A DNA stretch of 12,433 nt, taken from the NCBI GenBank assembly GCA_905203795.1, contig CAJKXG010000010.1, positions 1-12,433 on the forward strand. The letters run 5' to 3'. Below, in pieces: positions 1-6,913 of this stretch. The first letter of the stretch is position 1. Every line of letters begins with the position of its first letter. The notes beneath the pieces were generated by a model, which saw nothing but the letters and a program-made list of their open reading frames with translations, did no database searches and was not told the DNA's origin. The position numbers were made by a program, and so were the translations under genes. Origin of the DNA: an uncultured Oscillospiraceae bacterium. Its GTDB lineage: Bacteria > Bacillota > Clostridia > Oscillospirales > Acutalibacteraceae.

Positions 1-843
1 ATCGAGTGCGGTGTGGATTATATGGAGTTCGGCTATAAGGCTTCCAAGAATCTGTTTAAGGTGACGGATTTCGGCAAGTGGAAATTCTGCGACGAAGAAG
101 ATATCCGCAGCATTGTCGGTGAAAACAACAGCCCGATGAAAATCGCCGTGATGGCGGATGTAGGGCGTTGCGATTTCAAGAGCGATTTTCTGCCGAAATC
201 CGAGAGCGTGATCGACATGATTCGCGTGGCTTGCTATATCCATCAGATTCCCGCCGCCATTGAAATGATCGAATATTTCCATGATCTCGGCTATGAGACC
301 ACCTGCAACATCATGGCGATCAGCCAGGCAAATGAGGCGCAGATCGAGTCGGCGCTGGATATGCTCGGTCAGAGCAGCGTGGATGTCATCTATCTGGTGG
401 ATTCTTACGGTTATCTGTATCCCGAAACGGCAGCGGAATTGGCGAAGAAGTACGTGGAATACGGCGAGAAATACCACAAAGCGATCGGTTTTCACGCACA
501 CAACAACCAGAATCTGGCGTTTGCCAATACAATCGAAACATTGTCCTATGGCGTTAGCTTTTTGGATGCTACTGCCAGCGGCATGGGGCGCGGCGCAGGC
601 AACTGTGCCATGGAGCTGTTGCTCGGTTTCCTGAAAAACCCGAAATACAGCCTGTATGCGCTGCTGACATTTATTGAAAAATACATGTTGCCGCTTAAGG
701 AACAGGGCGTTGTGTGGGGATTTGATATCCAGTACATGATCACCGGTCAGTTGAATCGGCATCCGCGCGAGGCGATTTCTTTCACGAATGAAGGGCGTAC
801 CGATTATTGCGAATTCTACAAAAACGTACTGGACAACGTTTGA
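1..843 (+). CDS. HMGL-like (DmpG-type) aldolase, 5'-truncated by the window
   Basis: Open from base 1 in frame 1 (it already reads IECGVDYMEFGYK before the first possible internal start), so the N-terminus lies upstream; the stop is TGA at 841-843. The protein is the C-terminal 280 residues of a TIM-barrel aldolase of the HMGL-like family (4-hydroxy-2-oxovalerate aldolase, HMG-CoA lyase, isopropylmalate synthase). The metal-binding His-Ala-His is seen at 493-501 within GFHAHNNQNLAFAN, and the family's glycine-rich loop reads SGMGRGAGNCAMELL. The N-terminal Arg-Asp pair of the active site is outside the window. In degradation pathways DmpG works with the acylating dehydrogenase DmpF; no such partner lies in the visible flank, so the substrate is unknown and a carbohydrate or cell-surface pathway role is equally possible. 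Similar proteins are often called 'aldolase catalytic domain-containing protein'. The fold is confident, the reaction is not. Confidence 0.85.
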   Translation: MECGVDYMEFGYKASKNLFKVTDFGKWKFCDEEDIRSIVGENNSPMKIAVMADVGRCDFKSDFLPKSESVIDMIRVACYIHQIPAAIEMIEYFHDLGYETTCNIMAISQANEAQIESALDMLGQSSVDVIYLVDSYGYLYPETAAELAKKYVEYGEKYHKAIGFHAHNNQNLAFANTIETLSYGVSFLDATASGMGRGAGNCAMELLLGFLKNPKYSLYALLTFIEKYMLPLKEQGVVWGFDIQYMITGQLNRHPREAISFTNEGRTDYCEFYKNVLDNV

Positions 844-858
844 ACAGCTATCTTTTGG

Positions 859-892
859 GCGGGTATGGCGATTGGGTCATACCCGCTTTTTT
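859..892 (+). terminator. Rho-independent terminator of the aldolase gene
   Basis: Perfect 9-bp stem GCGGGTATG (859-867) / CATACCCGC (878-886), a 10-nt loop, then six T residues (887-892), 15 bp after the aldolase stop. Read on the minus strand the stem is not followed by a T-run, so it serves only the plus-strand gene, although the minus-strand DUF4130 gene ends 8 bp beyond it. Confidence 0.9.
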
Positions 893-899
893 CGTTTGT

Positions 900-1691
900 T
901 CAGCCGAAGGGAAGCGCCGGTGAAGGTTCGTCGGGAGATTGCATCTCCGTAAGATGTTTCCAATACTTTTTCGGCATATGCTGACGGCGCAGATTCGGAT
1001 TGATCCGTTCTTTGATGGCGATGGTGTCGTAAAAGGTGCGCCACATGCGGCGATAGGCCGCCTCGTCCGCCGACATTGCCGGTACGCGCAACCCCTCTGT
1101 GGAGGTGCAATACCAACCGTGTCGATCGGACAAACCGGCCATATGATGCGTCATATCGTGAATGAGAAAAGGCTGCACATGAAATCGCGCGGCAAAATGT
1201 GGCATGATCAGCGGCAAAATCGGATGCGTGGGGTCGATCTCCGCATAGTATACGCCGCCTTCACACTCGGAAAACCGCACAAATTCGATCATCATCGACG
1301 CTTCACGACCGGTCAGCGCGCACATCTTATCAATCGCCATGACACGCGGGTCGGTCAATTGCTGATGGATGCGCATCCCGACGCGCATGCCGTGGCGAAT
1401 GTAGTGATAGATGGCGGTGGGCGCGGTATGTGCCGGATCCTCATATAAAAACGCTTGCCAGATTTTTTGGTAACCGATTTGTCCCATTTTTTGGCGCACA
1501 CCGGTGATCACACGCGCCGCTTTGTGTTCATCGGTGGTGACTTCGTGGTAGACAGCACCCAATTGCGGCTGATAGCAAGCCGCAGACTCCAGCGCCGTGG
1601 GCGGCGGGGAATACGAATAGGAGTCGAATACCGCCGTCAGCATGCCTTCAAAGGTGTCGTCGGTGAGCAGAATCACATCGGTGTCGGACAT
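900..1691 (-). CDS. DUF4130 / TIGR03915-type putative DNA metabolism protein
   Basis: A 263-aa protein of the DUF4130 type, predicted to act in DNA metabolism and normally encoded beside a radical SAM partner, as here. Family signatures are the N-terminal 'DDTFEGMLTAVFDSY' segment and the C-terminal half with FVRF, YYAEIDPTHPILPLI and HFAARF. As I recall, in other bacteria this domain occurs fused to a UdgX-like uracil-DNA glycosylase domain, which is the main hint of a repair role; no glycosylase domain is present here. The start chosen is ATG at 1691, with an AAGGAGG sequence 9 nt upstream; a TTG at 1697 lies only 3 nt after the same Shine-Dalgarno and is too close. The first 19 bp overlap the end of the radical SAM gene and the ribosome binding site lies inside that gene, so translation is probably coupled. 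Molecular function is unproven. Confidence 0.87.
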   Translation of the reverse strand: MSDTDVILLTDDTFEGMLTAVFDSYSYSPPPTALESAACYQPQLGAVYHEVTTDEHKAARVITGVRQKMGQIGYQKIWQAFLYEDPAHTAPTAIYHYIRHGMRVGMRIHQQLTDPRVMAIDKMCALTGREASMMIEFVRFSECEGGVYYAEIDPTHPILPLIMPHFAARFHVQPFLIHDMTHHMAGLSDRHGWYCTSTEGLRVPAMSADEAAYRRMWRTFYDTIAIKERINPNLRRQHMPKKYWKHLTEMQSPDEPSPALPFG

Positions 1692-2995
1692 GCACAACTC
1701 CCTCCTTGTGTCGGTAAGAGATGGAGCGCTTCGGAATCAAACCACGATAGTTGCTGCGTCGTGGGGTCTTGCGGCAGCAGATCGGGGTGCAGTTTGGCGG
1801 AAGCGGTGAGATTGCGGTAGATAAACGCATGGGAAAAGGTCACGCCTTCCCGCATACGACCGTTGCAGGTGATGAAATAGACCGCGCGTTTGAGCACGAC
1901 GCCGATCTTTTTCAAATCTTCAAACGTCAGTTTTCCGGCGCGTCTGGCGGTCAGGATGCGATTGGCGGAGGTGACGCCGATCCCGGGTACGCGCAGCAAC
2001 ATTTCCTTGTCCGCGCGGTTGACTTCGATCGGAAATTGATCCAGATGCCGTAGTGCCCACTGACATTTCGGATCGAGCAGCGGATCGAGCGACGGATGCT
2101 GTTCATCCAGCAGCTCCTCCACCCGAAACCCATAAAACCGCAGCAGCCAATCGGTTTGATACAAGCGATGCTCGCGCAACAGGGGAGGCGGCTGATCCTT
2201 TGGAAGCAAGGCGTTGGTGCCGACGGGAATATAGGCGGAATAAAACACGCGTTTCAGCCCGTACGTTTTATACAGCCCCTCTGTCAGCCGCATGATCTGC
2301 CAGTCGCTGTCGGGCGTCGCCCCGATGATCATTTGCGTGCTTTGACCGGCGGGAACGAATTTTTCGGCGTGACGATAGACAGCCAGTTCCTCTTTGTTTT
2401 GCCGAATGCCGTCGCGGATGGCGGACATGGGGCGCAGGATGCTCTCCCGTTGTTTATTCGGTGCCAACAGTTTCAGGCTTTTTTCACTGGGCAGCTCAAT
2501 GTTAATGCTCATGCGGTCGCACAAATGTCCCAGCTTATCAATCAGCTCAGGAGAGGCGTTGGGGATCGCTTTGGCATGAATATAGCCGTTGAAGCGATAC
2601 GGACCGCGCAGCAGCTCCAAGGTGCGGCACATGCGCTCCATGGCGGCATCCGGATTCTGTATCACGCCGGAGCTAAGAAACAACCCCTCTATGTAATTCC
2701 TCCGATAAAACCCAATGGTCAGTTCCGCCAGTTCTTCCGGTGTGAAGGCGGCCCGCGGAATGTCATTGGAACAGCGGTTGACGCAGTATTGGCAATCGTA
2801 TATGCACACGTTGGTCATCAGCACCTTCAGCAGCGAGATGCAGCGCCCGTCCGCCGAAAAGCTGTGACAAATCCCCGGCGCGCAGGTCGAGCCGAGCATA
2901 CCGTTGGTTGCGGAACGCGTGACGCCGCTGGAGGTACATGCCGCGTCGTATTTGGCGGAATCTGCCAGCAATCGCAGTTTCTCCATCAGTTCCAT
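1673..2995 (-). CDS. Radical SAM protein, putative DNA modification/repair (TIGR03916-type)
   Basis: A 440-aa radical SAM enzyme. The 4Fe-4S/SAM motif is C64-x3-C68-x2-C71 in TNVCIYDCQYCVNR, followed by the typical stretch FYRRNYIEGLFLSSGVIQNP. Four more cysteines (C20, C38, C43, C52) precede the motif, with C43 and C52 in the conserved-looking GICHSF..DGRC; C74 lies just after it. A helix-hairpin-helix motif at about 331-353 (LLRVPGIGVTSANRIL) is a DNA-binding element and the reason this family is called DNA modification/repair. The last ~35 residues are a less typical tail ending GGSCACPTPM. Start: ATG at 2995, preceded by GGGGTG at 5 nt. The open frame runs on to 3079, but that extension covers the gene's own promoter and is therefore untranslated leader; ATG at 2986 is an alternative. 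First gene of a two-gene operon with the DUF4130 gene. Family assignment is strong; substrate and product are unknown. Confidence 0.92.
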   Translation of the reverse strand: MELMEKLRLLADSAKYDAACTSSGVTRSATNGMLGSTCAPGICHSFSADGRCISLLKVLMTNVCIYDCQYCVNRCSNDIPRAAFTPEELAELTIGFYRRNYIEGLFLSSGVIQNPDAAMERMCRTLELLRGPYRFNGYIHAKAIPNASPELIDKLGHLCDRMSINIELPSEKSLKLLAPNKQRESILRPMSAIRDGIRQNKEELAVYRHAEKFVPAGQSTQMIIGATPDSDWQIMRLTEGLYKTYGLKRVFYSAYIPVGTNALLPKDQPPPLLREHRLYQTDWLLRFYGFRVEELLDEQHPSLDPLLDPKCQWALRHLDQFPIEVNRADKEMLLRVPGIGVTSANRILTARRAGKLTFEDLKKIGVVLKRAVYFITCNGRMREGVTFSHAFIYRNLTASAKLHPDLLPQDPTTQQLSWFDSEALHLLPTQGGSCACPTPM

Positions 2996-3034
2996 AGGTT
3001 CACCCCAAAACGAACAATAGTTCTTTTCGAGGAC

Positions 3035-3063
3035 AGTATACCACATATCGGCATATTTGTCAA
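3035..3063 (-). promoter_or_regulatory. Sigma-A promoter of the radical SAM/DUF4130 operon
   Basis: On the minus strand, TTGACA (3063-3058), a 17-bp spacer, then TATACT (3040-3035): a perfect -35 and a one-mismatch -10. Transcription would start near 3028, leaving a leader of about 33 nt before ATG 2995. It lies 27 bp past the stop of the upstream 90-aa gene, so the operon can be expressed independently of that gene. Confidence 0.9.
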
Positions 3064-3089
3064 ACGTTTGTTCGAGCAAGGGCGTTTTT

Positions 3090-3362
3090 TTACATCAGCC
3101 CCTTTGCCGCCATAAACCCCATCAAAATACCTGCAGCACAGCCGAACAGCACGCCAAACAGCGTTTTCAGACGGCGGCGACGGCGATTGCGATGCAGCGC
3201 GCTGTAGCCGCCTGCTGCGCGTACCACACGCCGCACTTCCTCTTGCAGACGATTTTGAGACACATCAGCGCAGTCGGCGCGCAACACCAACAAAACGCGT
3301 TCAAAAAAGGGATTATCCGTTTCTGCTACCTCTATCATTTGATGATTGATACCTTTGATCAT
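3090..3362 (-). CDS. Hypothetical 90-aa protein with C-terminal membrane segment
   Basis: Function not recognised. The start chosen is ATG at 3362, 11 nt after AAAGGAG; the frame opens earlier at GTG 3374, but that codon abuts the Shine-Dalgarno. The N-terminal half begins MIKGINHQMIEVAETDNPFFERVLLVLR, a pattern I associate with small conserved proteins of Clostridia that have no assigned role. Residues about 62-68 are a basic run (HRNRRRRRLK), followed by a hydrophobic helix of about 20 residues (LFGVLFGCAAGILMGFMAA) ending five residues from the C-terminus. This suggests a tail-anchored protein with its N-terminal domain in the cytoplasm. I see no terminator between it and the radical SAM operon, so some read-through is possible, but that operon has its own strong promoter. 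No clear promoter was found for this gene itself. Confidence 0.72.
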   Translation of the reverse strand: MIKGINHQMIEVAETDNPFFERVLLVLRADCADVSQNRLQEEVRRVVRAAGGYSALHRNRRRRRLKTLFGVLFGCAAGILMGFMAAKGLM

Positions 3363-3526
3363 ATCATGTAACACTCCTTTGTCGGTTCTGTACCTGCTGC
3401 TTACAGTATCGCCGATTGGCGGTTTTCATATGCACAAGCCAGCAAGATTTTACCGCTTTTTTTGCAAATGTTTGACAAGGATTTAACGAAAAATACAGCG
3501 CGTAAAATCCGGTGGTGCGACTGCAT

Positions 3527-3556
3527 TGTGGAAAACTATGTGGAATATGTGGATAA
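3527..3556 (-). promoter_or_regulatory. Cluster of three DnaA-box-like nonamers
   Basis: Three nonamers in the same orientation within 30 bp; on the minus strand they read TTATCCACA (3556-3548, exact consensus), TATTCCACA (3547-3539, two mismatches) and TTTTCCACA (3535-3527, one mismatch). The first two abut and the third is separated by 3 bp. Direction, spacing and the AT-rich flank are what a DnaA assembly site looks like. No dnaA or dnaN gene is in the window, so this may be a DnaA-titrating or regulatory site rather than the origin. Confidence 0.55.
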
Positions 3557-3730
3557 ACCCTTTAAAACCGTCAGAATTTTTCCAACTGCCGATGTTAAAA
3601 ACCATATTTTCCCATTTTATATCATCAAACACACCGCCTGACAGATACAGACGGTTATGAAACCTTTACGTATTTTATTGCGTACATTGTCTGCTGCAGA
3701 AAACCGCAAAAAACCCGTAGGATTTGTGGC

Positions 3731-3759
3731 TTGACATCCGAAAATGCTTGCGATATGAT
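3731..3759 (+). promoter_or_regulatory. Sigma-A promoter of the glycosidase gene
   Basis: TTGACA (3731-3736), 17-bp spacer, TATGAT (3754-3759). Transcription would start near 3766, giving a leader of about 33 nt to ATG 3799. The promoter lies inside the extended open frame that begins at 3724, which rules out that earlier start. Confidence 0.88.
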
Positions 3760-3773
3760 GAAATCAAATCATA
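3754..3773. repeat. Inverted repeat over the glycosidase -10 (candidate operator)
   Basis: TATGAT (3754-3759) and ATCATA (3768-3773) form a perfect 6-bp inverted repeat with an 8-bp spacer, and the inner TGAT/ATCA (3756-3759 / 3763-3766) makes a second nested dyad. It covers the -10 and the expected start of transcription, where a repressor would act. The left arm is also the -10 hexamer, so part of the symmetry could be chance. Confidence 0.4.
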
Positions 3774-3798
3774 CGATAGAAGAAAGTGTGGAAGAGTT

Positions 3799-6576
3799 AT
3801 GCGACATGTGTTTTCAGATAAGTTTGCACCGGATCACACATGGTGGACGACGGAGGAAGAGCGGTGCCGTCGGCAATGGTGTTTGAACGGCAGTTGGCAA
3901 TTTGCGCCCATGCCGTTACCGCCGACCTATGTGCGGAATACGGGTGAGCCGCCGACACTGCCGTTGCCGCAAGAAACGGATTTTTCCGAAACGCCGATCC
4001 GCATTCCGTCTCCCTGGAACGGCAATACGTGGGGAAACGGGCGGGTGGATCGCACCGACCCAGCCCGCCGTTACAGCCCGGATTCGTTGTACTATCCCTC
4101 TTATCCGGTCGAGTGGGACTCGGCACAGCAGGGTTGGCTGCGCCGTACCGTGACACTGCCCGCCGGGGAGACGGGCAGACGCCTGCTGCTGCATTTTGAA
4201 AGCGTCATGGGGCAAGCGACGGTCTATGTGAATGGACAGCAGGTGGGCAGCCATTTTGACAGCTTTTTGCCGTTTGAATTGGATGTGACCGACTACCTGC
4301 ACGAGGGCGAAAATGAGCTGTTGGTCGGTGTGCAGCAAATGCACCTGTTCGATCGGCAGAGCGCCGTTTACAAAAATATGCGCACGCCGTATGCACACGG
4401 CTCGAATACACAGGGATTGGCGGGCATTTGGCAGGATGTATATCTGCTGTCGCTGCCGCCTGTAACGATATCCGATGTATATGTAAAACCGCTGGTGGAT
4501 GTGGATCGGCTCGAGTACGATGTGACGGTGGTCAATACGACGGCAAAGCCGCAGACGGTTTGCATCGACGGTGCGGTGCATCGGTTTCTTTGCACGCCGG
4601 ACGCGGTCGTGCCGGACGGACGGTTGGGCGACGCGGCACTGTTGCTGTCGCCGCAACGGTTGTTGCTGACGCCCGGTGGGAGCGTGACGGTTACAGGCAG
4701 GGTGACTGTCGGTGGACGGCTGCAAACATGGAGTCCGGATACGCCGCAATTGTATACCCTGTTGTTGTCCATGCGCACCGAGGAAGGCTATGAAGATGTA
4801 TCGGCCACCCGTTTCGGATGGCGGCAACTGCATTTGCAGGACAAGCAGATGCTGCTCAACGGCGAACCAATCGTGTTGGTCGGGGATATCTGTCATCCGT
4901 TCGGTCCGTTTATGTTTTCGCGACGCTTTATCCAAAGCTGGTATCGGCTGATCAAACAGGTCGGCGGCAATGCGATACGCCTGCACGCGCAGCCGCATCC
5001 GCGGGTGTTTTTGGAAGTTGCGGATGAAATGGGGATCATGGTGCTGGATGAGACCGCGATCTTCGGAAGCTGCCTGACGCTGAATTTCGAGGACGAACAA
5101 GCGTGGGAACGGTATCAGGAGCATTTCGACGGGCTGATCCTGCGCGACCGCAATCATCCCAGTGTATTTGGCTGGAGCTTCGGCAATGAGTTGTTTGCCA
5201 TTTTCCTGTACGATGACGTCGCCAAACGCGATGAAGCGGGATTTTACGCCAGGCTGTTTGAGCTGGGCAATCGCGCACGTTCTTTGGATGTCACCCGAGA
5301 CTTTGTCACCTGTGACGGCGACGAGGATCTGTGCGGGACACTGCCCGTATGGAGCAAGCATTACGGACACGGGGCGCGGTCGCTGCCGGACATCGACAAG
5401 CCCATGGTGGTGGGCGAAAACGGCGGTACGTATTATGCGCGGCTGGAGCAGATGGCGGAGTTCAACGGCGAAACCGCCTATGCGAGTTATGCCGGACGCA
5501 ATCAGGCGTTGGGTATCGATCTGTACAACAATTTACGGGCATTTGAGGGCAAGCTGGTGTATTTTTCACCCAGCGAATTGATGTGGTTCGGGCTGGAGCA
5601 TCTGCCGTATGGGTACGACGATTTCACCCGCCTGCCCACTTTGGAAGACGGTGTTTTCTTCCTGCATTTTGCCGAGGGCGAACCGGGTATGTATATAGAG
5701 CGCATCCCGCCCTATGTCGGCACACTCAACCCGCAATTTGACGAGACCCTGCCGGAATATCGGCCGCTTAGTATGCCGGAGGCGATGCGGGACGCCTTGA
5801 AACGTGACAATACGTTGGATGCCAAATGGCAGCCTGCCATCCCTGTGCTGCCGTTACCGCCGTCCTATGAACATCGCGCGGACGTTTCATTTGTCGGAAG
5901 TGCCGCGTCGGATGCATATGCGCTGCTCGGCAATGCCGGATTGACCTTTACGGCAGACGGAGCGTATGTAGTGGTGGATATGGACAGTTGCAGCGAAACG
6001 GCATGCGCACGGGTAAAGGCGGCGACAGCAGCGGGCGGTCTGGCGTTTCTGCACATCACAAGCGACGTCGGCGCGCGCAAAGCCGCCGACTGGCTGGGCG
6101 GCACACTGGAGCTGACCGACCGCGCGGCGACCATGCTGACGCGCGCGTCCACGCACCCGTTTGTGGCGTCGATCGGGCTGCCTGAGATGTATTTTGCGGA
6201 AAACAAAACGGACAAGTATATCCTGTCATATGGCATGACGGGTACACTTGTCCGCGAAGGGGAGACGTTGTTGACAGCGGCCGATGTGGACTGGTCGTGG
6301 TTCAACAATCATCCCGAAAACGAAAAATGCGGCGCGGTGGTGCTGTATGAGCATTTGCAAAAGGCAAGCGGCGCAGCGCTTGTACTGCTGAAACACGGGA
6401 ACGGTCACGTGTTGTTGTCCACCATGCGCATGTCGCCGCGTTCGGCGGCGCACAGTGCGTTTTTCCATCGGTTGTTTACCGATATAGGTGCTGCGGTCGG
6501 CGACTGCCGTGCAGTGGATGAGACTGCTTCCACCGCCGTACACGATTTACTGTTAAACGGGCCGGTCAGCAACTGA
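3799..6576 (+). CDS. Glycoside hydrolase family 2 protein (beta-galactosidase/glucuronidase-like)
   Basis: A 925-aa retaining glycosidase of the GH2 type. Domain order: N-terminal jelly-roll sugar-binding domain (to about 220, with RRTVTLP, YVNGQQVG and LDVTDYLHEGENELLV), an immunoglobulin-like domain (about 221-345), the catalytic TIM barrel (about 348-610), and a C-terminal region (about 690-925) resembling the glutamine-amidotransferase-like domain of some beta-galactosidases (AGGLAFLHITSDVGARKAADWLG). The acid/base is Glu464 in RDRNHPSVFGWSFGNE; the probable nucleophile is Glu540 in KPMVVGENGG. Their spacing of 76 residues equals that of E. coli LacZ (461/537). No signal peptide is seen, so it acts in the cytoplasm on imported oligosaccharides. 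ATG 3799 is chosen because the frame's earlier part holds the promoter; its ribosome binding site (GGAAGAG) is modest. It is monocistronic. No sugar transporter is adjacent. Substrate is undetermined. Confidence 0.9.
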   Translation: MRHVFSDKFAPDHTWWTTEEERCRRQWCLNGSWQFAPMPLPPTYVRNTGEPPTLPLPQETDFSETPIRIPSPWNGNTWGNGRVDRTDPARRYSPDSLYYPSYPVEWDSAQQGWLRRTVTLPAGETGRRLLLHFESVMGQATVYVNGQQVGSHFDSFLPFELDVTDYLHEGENELLVGVQQMHLFDRQSAVYKNMRTPYAHGSNTQGLAGIWQDVYLLSLPPVTISDVYVKPLVDVDRLEYDVTVVNTTAKPQTVCIDGAVHRFLCTPDAVVPDGRLGDAALLLSPQRLLLTPGGSVTVTGRVTVGGRLQTWSPDTPQLYTLLLSMRTEEGYEDVSATRFGWRQLHLQDKQMLLNGEPIVLVGDICHPFGPFMFSRRFIQSWYRLIKQVGGNAIRLHAQPHPRVFLEVADEMGIMVLDETAIFGSCLTLNFEDEQAWERYQEHFDGLILRDRNHPSVFGWSFGNELFAIFLYDDVAKRDEAGFYARLFELGNRARSLDVTRDFVTCDGDEDLCGTLPVWSKHYGHGARSLPDIDKPMVVGENGGTYYARLEQMAEFNGETAYASYAGRNQALGIDLYNNLRAFEGKLVYFSPSELMWFGLEHLPYGYDDFTRLPTLEDGVFFLHFAEGEPGMYIERIPPYVGTLNPQFDETLPEYRPLSMPEAMRDALKRDNTLDAKWQPAIPVLPLPPSYEHRADVSFVGSAASDAYALLGNAGLTFTADGAYVVVDMDSCSETACARVKAATAAGGLAFLHITSDVGARKAADWLGGTLELTDRAATMLTRASTHPFVASIGLPEMYFAENKTDKYILSYGMTGTLVREGETLLTAADVDWSWFNNHPENEKCGAVVLYEHLQKASGAALVLLKHGNGHVLLSTMRMSPRSAAHSAFFHRLFTDIGAAVGDCRAVDETASTAVHDLLLNGPVSN

Positions 6577-6595
6577 CCGGCCCATACCGTTTTGT
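6559..6595 (+). terminator. Terminator of the glycosidase gene, overlapping its stop codon
   Basis: Perfect 11-bp GC-rich stem GGGCCGGTCAG (6559-6569) / CTGACCGGCCC (6573-6583) with a 3-nt loop; the TGA stop (6574-6576) is in the right arm. A short T-run (TTTT, 6590-6593) follows after a gap of six bases, so the fit to the textbook model is imperfect. It sits between two converging genes and could also block transcripts coming from azlD, though no T-run follows on that strand. Confidence 0.7.
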
Positions 6596-6913
6596 TCACA
6601 CCAATATTGTCATCAGCCATTCGACTAAAAACACCGTAACACACGCGCAGCCGGATACCACGAACAGATTTTTGCCGTAATACGCCAGCACGGCGGCGAT
6701 CAACAGGGCTGCCAGCCCCGACCATATACTGGTGGTGGCGTACAGGATCGCGGGGAATGTCATGACGGCCAGCGTCACATAGGGCACATAATACAGAAAC
6801 GAACGGATGTATACGTTTTGAATCTGCCGCCGGATCAGCGTCAGCGGCAAAACGCGAATGGCATAGGTCACGCCCGCCATGACGGCGATATAGATCCAGA
6901 CATTAGCCTTCAT
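6596..6913 (-). CDS. azlD: AzlD family branched-chain amino acid transport protein
   Basis: A 105-aa, very hydrophobic protein with about four membrane helices, of the normal AzlD length. The N-terminal MKANVWIYIAVMAGVTYAIRVLPLTLI contains the family's Thr-x-x-x-Arg-x-x-Pro pattern (TYAIRVLP). AzlD is the small subunit that works with AzlC in exporting branched-chain amino acids and analogues across the cytoplasmic membrane. ATG 6913 has GAGGTG about 7 nt upstream, inside the end of azlC; the two genes overlap by 11 bp, as expected for a coupled subunit pair. It is the last gene of its operon and converges on the glycosidase gene. Confidence 0.92.
   Translation of the reverse strand: MKANVWIYIAVMAGVTYAIRVLPLTLIRRQIQNVYIRSFLYYVPYVTLAVMTFPAILYATTSIWSGLAALLIAAVLAYYGKNLFVVSGCACVTVFLVEWLMTILV

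Larger units (their letters stand above)
3363..3798. other. 436-bp intergenic region between divergent genes
   Basis: Lies between the minus-strand 90-aa gene and the plus-strand glycosidase. It contains the DnaA-box-like cluster (3527-3556), an AT-rich stretch of about 70 bp after it (3560-3630), and the glycosidase promoter (3731-3759). A further TTGACA at 3472-3477 has only a poor -10 (TACAGC at 3494). I see no coding potential, tRNA or clear riboswitch; a 22-codon frame at 3592-3660 has no ribosome binding site. Confidence 0.7.

Noticed and set aside
939..1448. 169-codon plus-strand frame opposite the DUF4130 gene
   Set aside because: Opposite a gene with clear family motifs; no promoter or ribosome binding site.
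2996..3079. 28-residue N-terminal extension of the radical SAM protein
   Set aside because: It contains the TTGACA-17-TATACT promoter and has no ribosome binding site; ATG 2995 starts at the family's usual N-terminus.
3076..3106. Terminator after the 90-aa gene
   Set aside because: A short GGGGC/GCCCT-like pairing exists, but the run of seven T lies on the plus strand, so it would not end a minus-strand transcript.
2096..3115. 339-codon open frame on the plus strand opposite the radical SAM gene
   Set aside because: Antisense shadow: the radical SAM motifs and promoter lie on the other strand, and this translation has no domain.
3500..3660. Chromosomal replication origin
   Set aside because: DnaA boxes are present but there is no dnaA, dnaN or other origin-linked gene, and three boxes alone are too few to call oriC. 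Kept only as a DnaA-box cluster.
3592..3660. 22-codon small open frame in the intergenic region
   Set aside because: No Shine-Dalgarno upstream, AT-rich composition and no recognisable product.
3916..5370. 484-codon open frame on the minus strand inside the glycosidase gene
   Set aside because: Antisense to a clearly conserved GH2 gene. Its protein is rich in Gln, Arg and His with no recognisable domain, and no ribosome binding site was seen.
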